Source: Amaurobius ferox (Eukaryota; Arthropoda; Arachnida; Araneae; Amaurobiidae). From it: a DNA stretch of 64,000 nucleotides. A program made the translations under genes and the position numbers. The notes below the pieces were generated by a model. That model was not told where the DNA came from, searched no databases, and worked only from the letters and a program-made list of their open reading frames with translations. The stretch is from positions 73,733,680-73,797,679 of the forward strand of contig OX578152.1 of the NCBI GenBank assembly GCA_951213105.1, read 5' to 3'. Positions 55,148 to 64,000 of the stretch are shown in pieces. Each line of letters begins with the position of its first letter. Positions within the stretch are counted from its first letter, which is position 1.

Positions 55148-55674
55148 TACATTAGTATATGTGAAAAAAAAATTTCACATATACTAACTACTAAATTACA
55201 TACCGGGTACATTAGTATATGTGAAAAGAAAATTTTCACATATACTAACTACTAAATTACATACTGGATACATTAGTATATGTGAAAAAAAATTTCACAT
55301 ATACTAACTACTAAATTACATACCGGGTACATTAGTATATGTGAAAAGAAAATTTTCACATATACTAACTACTAAATTACATACTGGATACATTAGTATA
55401 TGTGAAAAAAAATTTCACATATACTAACTACTAAATTACATACCGGGTACATTAGTATATGTGAAAAGAAAATTTTCACATATACTAACTACTAAATTAC
55501 ATACTGGATACATTAGTATATGTGAAAAAAAATTTCACATATACTAACTACTAAATTACATACCGGATACATTAGTATATGTGAAAAAAAAAAATTTTTC
55601 ACATATACTAACTACTAAATTACATACCGGATACATTAGTGTATGTGAAAAAAAAATTTCACATATACTACTAC

Positions 55675-55690
<16 letters not shown>
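55148..55690. repeat. Palindromic 60-bp satellite, nine copies
   Basis: Unit starts at 55148, 55208, 55269, 55328, 55389, 55448, 55509, 55568 and 55632. Each unit contains 'tagtatatgtgaaaa' and its inverted complement 'ttttcacatatacta', so every unit can fold into a hairpin, followed by 'actactaaattacatac'. Units alternate between endings ccgggtac and ctggatac, giving a 120-bp dimer pattern through the first seven. A poly-T run (55676-55705) follows. Confidence 0.93.
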
Positions 55691-55705
<15 letters not shown>

Positions 55706-56257
55706 CATATACTACATTATTATATGAGAAAAAAATTTCATTTGTATTACGCTATGGATACAAATGGTTTCAAAATAGTTTATAATACGGATAAACCAAA
55801 AGCATCCAATTCCTTTGGCGTCTAAGCTGTTTACATCTTGAAATAAAAACTTCGAAAAGCTTTTTACGAAATATTTTAAAATAATAACTTGGGAAAGAAA
55901 TCTGTAAAAGATATATACTTTTTTCATTCTGATAATCATTGCGATAAAAGAACTATACACGTATGGCATCGAATTCCAGAGGAGATGGAGGGTTCACCAA
56001 GGATTTCCATTTCCGGTATTGATGATGCCACTTCCTGTTTTTTCGAAAATGCATACGAAAAAGTATACAAAAGAAAAATGCATATTATTTTCTTCCAATA
56101 TAAAGTGTACGTTCCTTTTCGCACCATATGGATGCTTCTTTAAAAATTTCTTGTCTTGAATTATTTAGTTTTTATATATTCGAAAAAATAAATATTGTCA
56201 AAATCTATTTGACAATATTTATATATTGTCAAATACTGTGAATAATAAACTATAAAC
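55706..56257. other. Intron 3 sequence
   Basis: Overlapping frames on both strands at 55712-56143 (63-85 codons), none recognised. 'tctatttgacaatatttata' forms local inverted repeats near 56200. Confidence 0.35.
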
Positions 56258-56490
56258 TGTAACGGCGTATCCTCTGAAATCGTGGGAGTGCTCTCAGTGC
56301 AAGAATGGGTTCAAATTTCTGGATAATTAACACGTTTATTCAGAAGCACAACGTAAACCGGAGCAATATTCAACAGTTGCAGAATATAAATATTCTCTGA
56401 TACATTTCCAAAGTATTTTATTTGATATTTAATGTTCATGCGCTCTGCCACTTTATTAATGTTTTGCTAACCTGCATTATTTTCCATCAG

Positions 56491-56565
56491 GTAGCAGTGA
56501 GGCAGCGCTTATACTTTTTACAGCAGGTGCCAACATCGCAGCTTCGGATAAAGATGGACTTACAG
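56491..56565 (+). CDS. Inversin-like ankyrin-repeat protein, exon 4 of 5 visible
   Basis: 75-nt micro-exon between TTTTCCATCAG and CTTACAG|GTAAAT. Two bases complete a glycine codon with exon 3; 24 codons follow; one base is carried on (phase 1). It encodes SSEAALILFTAGANIAASDK then DGLT, i.e. the second helix and loop of one ankyrin repeat and the first strand-turn of the next. The join reads ...LLWAASAG-SSEAALILF... and ...DKDGLT-ALHCAAS..., both perfect repeat continuations, which is the main reason to accept so short an exon. Confidence 0.92.
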
Positions 56566-56621
56566 GTAAATATTATTGTTATGAACTTGTAAAATGCACG
56601 GAAGTCTCTTTCTTCCCCTTC

Positions 56622-56852
56622 TCACCTTCGTTTCTTTGTTTCTTGTCCGGCATTAATCTCTTCTTTCATCGTTTCTTGTCCGGCTTTTATCTCCTTTTGT
56701 ACGGATTTAATGACTTCTTGTCCAACTTTCATCAATTCTTTCATCTCGTCTTGTCTGGCTTTCACCTCGTCTTTTCCGGCTTTCATAGCTTCTGGCATAG
56801 CTTCTTGTCCGGTTTCCATAAATTCAATCATTTCGCTTAACTGTTCCTCCAT
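56622..56852 (-). pseudogene. Gag-like coiled-coil fragment of the LTR element
   Basis: 76 codons beginning MEEQLSEMIEFMETGQEAMP, then repeated 11-residue-like units built on 'AGQE-MK-EI', strongly charged and probably coiled coil. The start lies about 60 nt after the primer-binding-type sequence, where Gag is expected. The frame ends after ETKKRR with no capsid or zinc-knuckle region. The DNA is itself a degenerate tandem repeat of 'ttcttgtccggctttcat'. Confidence 0.6.
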
Positions 56853-57240
56853 CTGTTATCTATTTGGGGGAGCCATAACCCCTTGTCAAGTTTCCAGAAA
56901 CCCCACTCCTGACACCAATTTGTTTCAAAGTATCCTCTACAATCGTGGGTGTACGCTCAGGATACAAGAATGAGTCCAAATTTCCGGATAACTAACACGT
57001 TTATACACAAACACCGTGTAAACAGGAATAATATGCAGTAAAACAACACTTAAATGCTTCACTAATTTCACAAAATAACTGATACTATTATCAAAACATT
57101 GACGAAAGTCACAGTTCAATGTAGCTTGTATCTTGCCAATTTCAGCACTGAGTGATGACTTCATTTTATAGACTCTCCATAGCAACTTCTGGAAATCTCT
57201 CATATCACGTAGAATATTGGTTATTTTGAGATGTTATTCG

Positions 57241-57616
57241 AACCTTCGCGAAGTCCCCAAATGTCGCCAAATTGGCGATAAATCGTCGAATCTGGTATCC
57301 CTTTCTTCAAACTTCGGCGTAAGGCTAGATTCACGTCATGGGATAGGATTGTGTGTACTGGTGTTTGCCCTGTCTGGTCTTCAAAAAAAACGAAAGTGAG
57401 AAGAGGAAAATAGACTTCAGACCGTTTTACTAGTTCATAACATTATTTATTATCACAGATGGGTAAAGTTAATTTGTAAGTATACGAATTAGTTATCATT
57501 ACTGATAAATAACTAAAGTTCAGTGGCAGATACAGTTGTAAAAATATAGAGTACATGCTCTTTACCAGTTACGAGGTTACAGTCACATTATAATATGCCA
57601 ACTCATGTAACAACTC
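57241..57616. other. Intron 4 sequence
   Basis: Contains 'aatgtcgccaaattggcgat' (57259-57278), a palindromic motif shared with family B cores. No gene. Confidence 0.35.
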
Positions 57617-57693
57617 ATGTTTCTGCTTGGAATCGAACGACCGATCATTTCCGAACTCGATAACGCTCAACCTTTGAGCTATTGAGACGATTA
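57617..57693 (-). repeat. tRNA-like sequence (pseudogene or SINE head)
   Basis: On the minus strand: gtctcaatagctcaaaggtt + gagcg, an A-box-like D arm, and 'ggtcgttcgattccaagc', a B-box-like T arm, at tRNA spacing. The acceptor stem does not close well and the anticodon arm is irregular, so a functional tRNA is unlikely. Confidence 0.45.
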
Positions 57694-57925
57694 TCTTTCT
57701 GTCTATATTTGCAGTCCTTTATATTCTCCTAAGTGATAATTCAGCTCGGAGTGCAACTTCTAATCTGGATGACCTACCAAATCCATTTCTCTTTACTTTT
57801 CTCGTATGGAGAGCTAGAGAAAAGTATGGTGATAGTAATTGTGACTTATACCACTTTTCTTGATAGATATGCTTTTAGCAGTAGATTAAGAAATCATTTT
57901 ACTTTAACCGATGTAGCATAAAAAA

Positions 57926-58832
57926 TCTGATGTGGGCAGCACATGACTTTCCTCATATAACAGAATTAATTTACTACTTTTACAGTAAAAAGAAATAGAT
58001 TATTATTATAGTAGATATTTATATTATTTCCAAGATATTGAATTTTCGTCAATGAGTCGTCATTTTCATTGATATAGCATCATTTTTATCCATTTGGCGA
58101 GTTTTTCGCTAATTTAGCAACATTGAAGAAGGACGCCAAGTTGACGACATCCCACCAAATTTGTCGCCAAAATCTCACCAAGCGTTATGGACGGAGAAAT
58201 AAGTTATTCTTACAGCAGATAAATGACTATTGGCATTCAAATACAATAGTATTACTTAAATTATCTTTTTTCATGAATGGAACGAGCTAGATTCACGAGA
58301 ATGATGTCACAAATTTATCGCATGGTATTACATATGAAAAGTGAGCATGTTTCTCAATAGGAATTTCTTTTTATATGATTTTTTGATAATTTTTTTGAAA
58401 AATGTGCAATATCTCGAGAACGGTCCATGTTAGCGCTCTAAAATTTATGTCAAACGTTTTCTAATGAAAAATTACATAAGAAATGTCTATTTGCGTAACG
58501 TTATTAGAGGTTTCGATTTTTTGACGATTTTTTCAAAATTTCACTCGAAGGGGGGGGGGGGGTTCTGAACATTCAATTGCTTATAAAAACAGTAGGCTTT
58601 CACTGCTTATGGATTGTAATTTTTGTGCCAAATTTAATTCGAATCGGTCCATTCATTCGTCAGTTATCGTCTCCACAGACTCACTGACACACACACACAC
58701 AGACATCACTTCAAAAATGTTCGATTCGTGATCAGGTATGCTTGAAACGTGCTCTCCCGTCGAAAACTCGAATTCGAATTTTTGACCCCGTCACAATACT
58801 TTCCTTATACATTATTGTATATAAGGAAAGTA
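57926..58832 (+). mobile_element. Family B Helentron-like repeat, full copy
   Basis: TCTGATGTGGGCAGCACATG, subterminal actttcctcatataac, 'ggacgccaagttgacgac' block near 58130, CA microsatellite (58687-58702), and the terminal hairpin 'tactttccttatacattatt' / 'gtatataaggaaagt' followed by AAAAA. The G-run at 58551-58562 is a local addition. Confidence 0.75.
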
Positions 58833-59433
58833 AAAAGTATGGTGATCGTGATTTAGTCGCAAGTCGAATTTTCACCGCAAATACGGATGGGATCTCGTAG
58901 ATACCAGAAATGACTCTTGTCGGTCTATTGTGTCTGTAGATATCAAATTGTTGGCCCCTCATAATTTCGACAACCACAGCAGTGATTTGAATCACATTTG
59001 GGTGACAAGTTTCATGTATTATGTAGATGTGAAAGCAGATAAAACATCCGAAAATGTGTATAATTTAGCTATAAAACAGAAATTTATCAAAATCGTTAGC
59101 CCTTCGTAATCTCAAAAACTGCTGATTTGGTTCAAATTTGAGTAGTATATTGCGTATATTGTCTAAATGAAAACGTAGAAAAAAATTCCGAAATATATAT
59201 ATAGTTTAGCTATAAAGAGAAATTTTGCCAAAGCCAGCGATCCATTATAATCTCAAAACCACTGAATCTATTTGGACCCAATTTAGGTGTTATACTGAAT
59301 ATATTGTGCAAATATGAATGCAGAAAAACTTTTTAAATGCATTTAGTTTGACTCAGAAGTCGAATGTCCGCTTGTTTCGTGAGAAAAGTCTTTTGATTGC
59401 CCCAATCCTCTAATTTAAATACAGGATAGCATC
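58833..59433. other. Intron 4 sequence with three degenerate repeats
   Basis: Three blocks of about 125 bp share 'ataatctcaaaaccactga' / 'gtaatctcaaaaactgctga', 'tttagctataaa' and 'atgaaaacgtagaaaaa' (near 58955, 59105, 59250). Ancient tandem repeat; no coding frame. Confidence 0.5.
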
Positions 59434-59720
59434 CTCTACGGCAGTGACATTCAAACTGGGTTCCGCGGAACCCCGGGGTTCCGCTAAACGTTTTCAGGGG
59501 CTCCGCGACTTTTTTAATAAATTTTAGATTTTTGTTATGTTATAAGATTTTATAACACTTTTATTAAATTTTTTGTTACTCAAAAATTTCGATAATTAAA
59601 TTTAATTTTTTTTTTAAAAACTGAAATTCATAAATTGTATGCACATTTCAAAATATCTATACTGTGCTATAGAGATACTGATTCCCTCTCTTTCTTCCAA
59701 TTACTAGTAAAGTTAGTAAT

Positions 59721-60215
59721 ATATTCTCCTCTTGCTGCTCAAAGTTTTCAGTTCTTAGTCTTAATGAAACTGTCCAAAAGTTCATTATCGAACATTTATC
59801 GAATTTGCAGGAAAGTTTCAGAGAATATTTCCCGACTCCCAAACAGTCATATAACTGGGCTCAAAATCCATTTCTACAAGTCGAAGATGCTGATCTACCG
59901 CCGATGGAAAGAGAACAACTGATTGATATATCCATGGATTCTACTTTAAAAATGCAATTTGAACAAGAAGAACTATTGGGTTTTTTGCTGAAAGTTTACA
60001 AAGAATACCCGGAAGTGTCTAATCGAGCAGTAAAAATTCTTATGCCCTTTATTACTACCTATCTTTGCGAACGATCTTTTTCGAGTTATGTCAGCACTAA
60101 AACTAAATACAGGAACAAATTAGATGCAGAATTTGAAATGAGTTTGCAGATAACAACAATTAAGCCTGATTTTCAAAAGTTGGGTAGCAAGAAGCAAGTG
60201 CATTCAAGTCATTAA
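59721..60215 (+). pseudogene. hAT transposase C-terminal fragment (ZBED5/SCAND3-like)
   Basis: Open frame of about 165 codons without its N-terminus. It contains ETVQKFIIEHLSNLQESFRE, WAQNPFLQVEDADLPPMERE, LKVYKEYPEVSNRAVKILMP, FITTYLCERSFSSYVSTKTK and YRNKLDAEFEMSLQITTIKP. The YLCERSFS(S) ... KTKYRNKLD block is the hAT dimerisation domain as found in the ZBED5/SCAND3-like group. The BED zinc finger and catalytic DDE residues are not present. It lacks a promoter or start of its own and is enclosed by the hAT ends. Confidence 0.9.
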
Positions 60216-60544
60216 ATTTAGTTACTTCTAGTATTACTTCTGAATTAGATATATTCCGAATTTTGTATTTTCTTGCATTTATGCCTACAAATATGCTTGT
60301 ATGTTTCACTGCAGTGGCGGCTTTTTAGAGCCAGCAAATTCACCTCAGCTGTATTCAATAAAAAATCGGAATAACATGTTTTTAATAATTTATTTTTGTA
60401 TTTAGTATTTGGTTTTATGATTATAATGGTCAAAATTAATTTGCAGTCTTCGGTAGTTAATTGTTGTAAATGTAGCCTCAAAACTTTTTTGCGGAGGGGG
60501 AGGGGGCACCGAGATTTTCTGTTACGTCACTATACTTACGGGGG

Positions 60545-60613
60545 GGGGGGGGGTCCCGGCCATACACTAAACTGCCACTAACCCCTGGGTTGGCTGTATG
60601 GTCTGGGCCTTTA
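60545..60613 (+). mobile_element. Hairpin mini-element 5, inside the hAT element
   Basis: Inserted between copies of actatacttacgggg (60529-60543 area and 60614-60628). The stem is ccatac (60560-60565) with gtatgg (60596-60601), then 'tctgggccttta'. The left duplication is blurred by a G-run. Confidence 0.75.
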
Positions 60614-60734
60614 ACTATACTTACGGGGCATATTTTTTGTACTAGGGTTCCAAAAAAAATTTTTTTTAAGCGTAGGGTTCCGAAGGCGTTAGAAGTTTGA
60701 AGACCACTGCTCTACGGCATTACTTTTCGCGAAT

Positions 60735-61400
60735 TTTCTTGTCTGCTGTAGAAAACTAGTCAAATCTACCGATCTACTGTAGAAGATATGTCAAATCTAC
60801 CGGTCAACTGAAGAAGATTTCTTAAATCTTCTCGCTCAGTGTGGAAATTTGTCAAATCATCCGATCTGCTGTAAAGCGTTTGTTAAATCCACCGGTTCTT
60901 TGTGGAAGTTTTTTCATATCTATCGGTCCTTTGTGAAAAAATTGTCAAATCTAGCAGTTTTCTGTAGTAGATTTGTCAAATATATCAGTTCGCTGTAGAG
61001 AATTTGTCAAATATATCGGTAAGCTGTAGAAAATTTGTCAAATCTAGAAATCCACAGTAGAAGGTTCACCAAATTTACTGATCTGTAGTACAATATTTAT
61101 CAATCTTCTGGTCCACTGCAGAAATTTTGTCAAATCTTCCGATCCGCTGCAAAAAATTTGTCAAATTTACAGGCCCTTCGGGGAAGATTTTTCAAATATA
61201 GCAGTTTGGTGTAGTAGATGTGACAAATCTGTCGGTTCGTAGTAGAGAATTTGTCAAATCTACAGGTCCACAGTAGACGATTTGTCAAATGTATCCATGG
61301 TACAAGATTTGTGAAATCTATTAACTCGCAGTGGAAAATTTATCAAGTCCAAAAAATCTAACGATCCACGCTAGAACTTTTAAGAAATTACTGGTTCGCG
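60735..61400. repeat. Degenerate tandem repeat of about 36 bp before exon 5
   Basis: About 18 units of the form 'gtagaaaatttgtcaaatct' + 'accggtccact', each with several changes. It runs to within 60 bp of the exon 5 acceptor. Too diverged to be a recently active satellite. Confidence 0.85.
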
Positions 61401-61453
61401 ATATATTAAGTTGAGAACTATTGATTTAATCAATATCATTTGTTTGTTATCAG

Positions 61454-61652
61454 CTCTTCATTGTGCTGCTAGTCGGGGCCACACTGCTTGCATGGAAACT
61501 CTTATTGCACTGTGTGGAGCGAGAGTGGACACAGGAGACCACATTGGTTGCAGTCCTCTCTTTTACGCTGCCGCTCAGGGTCAAGCAGATTGTGCTCAAG
61601 TTCTACTCAAACACTGTGCAGACCCCAATCGGCAGGATGATAAAGGGAGAAC
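61454..61652 (+). CDS. Inversin-like ankyrin-repeat protein, exon 5 of 5 visible
   Basis: 199-nt exon between TTTGTTATCAG and AGAAC|GTAAGT. Two bases complete an alanine codon, 65 codons follow, and two bases are carried on (phase 2). It encodes LHCAASRGHTACMETLIALC, GARVDTGDHIGCSPLFYAAA, QGQADCAQVLLKHCADPNRQ, DDKGR: two full ankyrin repeats and the start of a third (DKGRT). The next exon should begin with one base completing threonine and continue the repeat; it is not found in the remaining 2.3 kb, so the gene continues beyond the window. Confidence 0.95.
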
Positions 61653-62012
61653 GTAAGTACATTAAAATTAATTTCAGTGATTTTTGTAAATTTGATTTTC
61701 TTGTCACAAACGATTTCAACAGTAAAGACAATTTTGACTTTAAAATAATTCTTTCACACCAAAACCAGCATCAATGGACCGATTTCACGCTTCTTAGCAA
61801 TCATTGTCATCAATAGCAAAAAAACGCAAAATAGCCTGTAATGTGTCACAATTTTTCAAAATTCATAGTAAATAACTAAAAGTCAATTTTCATCACGTAG
61901 CATTATTTGACAAAGCATTATGCTGAAATTGCAATGAGGTTGAAGGGCTAAGTTTATAGTCACAAAATCCCTCTGATCAAAATTATCTAAAAAATATTGG
62001 CATTTTACACAC
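61653..62012. other. Start of intron 5
   Basis: Unique AT-rich intron sequence. The open frame that reads on from exon 5 in a shifted frame is not coding. Confidence 0.45.
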
Positions 62013-62023
62013 GCGCCGATTGC

Positions 62024-62317
62024 AAGGCGCGGTAGCCCAGTCGTTTGTGCGCGGGAATTGCACTCGGTAGACCCGGGTTCGATTCCCACCACTGCAAAAA
62101 CCGCCACGTGTTCACGCGGAGTACGATCACGATAAACATGTGGGTCCGTAAGTCCTTCCGAGAGATTGGTGGTAGGGGAAGGAGGATACGGTCCCTGTGG
62201 ATGTCTCCCCCACTGGGTTCCGGTCTAAATTGGGTGGCACTTCCCGGCCGTCCAAACAGTTACCTTACATCTTTCTCGTAGGTCGGACGGTCTGGGTCTC
62301 AACATCAACAACAACAT
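62024..62317 (+). mobile_element. Full-length tRNA-headed SINE
   Basis: Head 'ggcgcggtagcccagtcgtt', B box 'gggttcgattccc', body 'cgcggagtacgatcacgata' and 'ccgagagattggtggtaggg', tail stem (ccggccgtcc ... ggtcggacgg), end 'tctgggtctcaacatcaaca'. Target duplication gc(g/t)ccgattgc at 62013-62023 and 62318-62328. Confidence 0.9.
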
Positions 62318-62328
62318 GCTCCGATTGC

Positions 62329-63019
62329 TACAGAAGAATCATGCTTCTGTTGCTGCAGTGGGATCATACCCTGTACAAGTTGCTAAAGTGTGATTATTCC
62401 CGAGCTAGTTACAATAAGTATTGCTGATTAGGCAATAAGTAGTAATAACCAATGTATAAAACGAAATGCTATCATATATCCACTCAAATATTTATAGAAA
62501 CAAGAATCTCCAAGAAACAAAAGTTTAAGAAAAGAACTGGCAACGTTCGAAGGAATAACTAGTGAACCAGAGCCTTAACGTCATGCAGCTTGGATTACAG
62601 AATATCCTCTATAATTCATCGAGACCCTAGCTCTAACTAAACCTACAAAATTGAGAGTGGATATCGGATATGTCGGCATTGGATACTAAGTAGACCTACG
62701 CTCAAAGGTTCCTCATTCAAGCGGGTAGAAAGCTTGCTGATTCGAGCCTAGAAAATAAGCCCTTGGACTCCAGTAAGTAGGATATTGAGGCATTATCTCA
62801 GATGTTGATTATTCGAGACCAAACAAGGTTGATTTTTCATTTTGTATGCTACTGTAGCATGGTTTTCTAATTTTTTTTCCTAAGTTTCATAATGATTTTT
62901 ATGTACGTTTTTTATTAAAGACATTTTAATTAGCCAACTTTGGTTGTCTTTATTTTTAAAGTTTTCGCTAAATTGGCGTATTTTCCATACAATTTTATTG
63001 TGGTTTTTCTTGTTCAATA
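62329..63019. other. Intron 5 sequence
   Basis: No gene or repeat recognised; the ankyrin continuation expected after exon 5 is not seen here. Confidence 0.4.
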
Positions 63020-64000
63020 TACAGGGTAGCCATAATTAAAGTAGAGGTATTTAGAATCCGATAGTGAGAAAAATATTGGGCCAAACTCAACAAAATTTGC
63101 AGTAAATACTATTTAGACCATGGGATTTTGATTTTTAAAAGAAAAAAAAATAGTTCGGATTTTTGTCACAGCGGGCCAATGTGGACAAGGTAAGGTCCAT
63201 TTTTCCACGGGCCAAAGTGGTAAGGTCCATTTTTGGAGTAAAATAAGCATGGGAAGTACAGAGAGTTAACATTTTACGTGCATTTTGAAAAGGACATCAC
63301 ATTTACATCTTATCCGTATTTGGTACATTTTATATTTACATTTGCATCTTACATTTACATACGTATGACATTAATTTTTAAATTGGCATCATTTACATGT
63401 GTGATTCAATATGTTTACCTTGCATATATTCCAAAAAGCGCATTCTCTGAACAGCATTCTCTACTGCAGAATGCAGCAGATCTCCATTGATTTGTTTGAC
63501 TTGCAATGTTATTGGGTCCTTCAAAGTGGCTAAATTATCCAAATTCCTTTGGTATACGAAGCGCTTTACATGACCCCACAACCAAAATTCACAAGGGGTC
63601 AGATCAGGCGGACGGACTGGCTAATTCATAGGAAGCCCTCGACTAATTATTCGGTTGTTGGTAAAATGCTGTGGTAGGACTTCCTGTAAGCGTAATCTAA
63701 TATGAGGAGGTGGTCCATCCTGCATAAATATCGTAGATTCAAGACATCCACGCTGTTGAAGTTCCGGAATAACAAAGTTCAGCAGCATTGTTCAACACCT
63801 TTCAGCATTGACGGAACTTTCTGTACTTCCTATGCCTAGTTTACTCCAAAAATGGACCTTATAGCGCCACTTTGGCCCGCGGTGTCAAAAATCCGAACTA
63901 TTTTTGTTTTCTTTTAAAAATTAAATCCCCATGGTCTAAATAGTACTTACTGCAAATTTGGTTGAGTTTGGCCCAACAGTTTTCTCACTATCGGGGCTCC
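63020..64000 (-). mobile_element. Tc1/mariner-superfamily transposon with long inverted repeats, cut by the window end
   Basis: The left arm (63020 to about 63245) begins 'acagggtagccataattaaa' and contains 'ccgatagtgagaaaa', 'gggccaaactcaac', 'tatttagaccatggg', 'atagttcggatttttg' and 'gtccatttttggagtaaa'. The right arm (63829-64000) is its reverse complement ('ccaaaaatggacctta', 'aatccgaactattttt', 'gggcttggccc'-type end, 'ctcactatcgggg'). The left arm has a 38-bp internal duplication around 'aaggtccatttttccacggg'. The outermost right end lies beyond the window. A transposase relic sits between the arms. Confidence 0.85.
63393..63790 (-). pseudogene. Tc1/mariner-like transposase remnant with internal stop
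   Basis: The minus-strand frame gives LQQRGCLESTIFMQDGPPPH, in which the D of MQDG.PPH is a catalytic aspartate. It continues with LQEVLPQHFTNNRIISRGLP and MN, then a stop codon where a tryptophan is expected, then PVRPPDLTPCEFWLWGHVKR, in which the final acidic residue (PPDLTPCEFWLWG) completes the DDE/D triad region. It ends with LDNLATLKDPITLQVKQING. The N-terminal DNA-binding part and the first catalytic aspartate are missing. Dead copy. Confidence 0.85.

Larger units (their letters stand above)
56258..57240 (-). mobile_element. Ty3-type LTR retrotransposon remnant
   Basis: Two related LTR segments in the same orientation. One runs from 56921 to about 57240 (minus-strand 5' LTR with TATA-like 'tctataaaatgaag' near 57160 and ending ...gaaaca). 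The other runs from 56258 to about 56410 (similar over 150 bp, with 'aataaacgtgttaattatcc' against 'ataaacgtgttagttatccg'). Directly after the first LTR on the minus strand is 'tggtgtcaggagtgggg', a tRNA primer-binding-type sequence common in Ty3 elements, then a Gag-like frame. The host exon 4 (opposite strand) sits between the Gag fragment and the second LTR, so the segments may be separate insertions. Confidence 0.65.
59442..60709 (+). mobile_element. hAT-family DNA transposon, internally deleted
   Basis: Perfect 8-bp target duplication ctctacgg at 59434-59441 and 60710-60717, the size typical of hAT. Terminal inverted repeats: left cagtgacattcaaact, right (reverse complement) cagtggtcttcaaact, both followed by 'ggaacccy' motifs. 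The interior has the C-terminal end of the transposase. A hairpin mini-element (60545-60613) inserted later. 1268 bp in total, so most of the transposase is missing. Confidence 0.95.

Noticed and set aside
54787..55155. 122-codon frame and similar frames at 25052, 53484, 62045
   Set aside because: They read through SINE sequence; the same peptide fragments recur wherever the SINE does.

Overview
The window is AT-rich animal nuclear DNA from a large, repeat-filled genome. No bacterial-style gene organisation is present. Coding sequence occurs only as short exons with GT/AG borders, separated by introns of up to 19.5 kb. The transposon families (Tc1/mariner, hAT, piggyBac, a Jockey-type LINE, a Ty3-type LTR element, tRNA-headed SINEs with CAA tails) suggest an arthropod. 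An arachnid such as a spider fits best, but that is inference from recognised element styles, not a database match.

One host gene is supported. Five exons on the + strand (19317-19488, 21072-21333, 40883-41122, 56491-56565, 61454-61652) join in frame at every junction, giving about 316 codons with at least eight consecutive ankyrin repeats. It is an internal part of an inversin-like multi-ankyrin protein. Both ends lie outside the window, so neither a start nor a stop codon is seen. Its introns measure about 1.6, 19.5, 15.4 and 4.9 kb.

Everything else is intronic or upstream and mostly repetitive. Region by region: 1-6.9 kb holds Helentron-like repeats, a decayed Tc1 element carrying a SINE, and a 90-bp satellite split by insertions. 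7-19 kb holds further copies, a 1.04-kb tandem duplication and a full SINE. 19-27 kb holds the first two exons, a nested insertion pair, a composite 5S-rRNA/tRNA SINE and palindromic MITEs. 27-33.5 kb is a tandem array of roughly 1.1-kb units interrupted by a Helentron-like element and a complete-ended piggyBac. 33.7-42.3 kb holds more copies, a LINE relic, a 24-bp minisatellite, exon 3, a SINE and two tiny hairpin elements. 42-54 kb is repeats. 54-57 kb holds a SINE, a hairpin element and a palindromic 60-bp array, followed by LTR pieces around exon 4. 57-64 kb holds a hAT element with 8-bp target duplications, a degenerate satellite, exon 5, a SINE and a mariner-like element running off the end.

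The most unusual signals are three. First, a family of about 55-85 bp elements shares a stem-loop with the SINE tail; their stems differ in sequence but stay paired, which is covariation. Second, a SINE is headed by a full-length 5S rRNA-like sequence inside one pair of target duplications. Third, three unrelated-sequence repeat families share one architecture (5' subterminal motif, microsatellite, 3' terminal hairpin, then an A-run), as in non-autonomous Helentrons.
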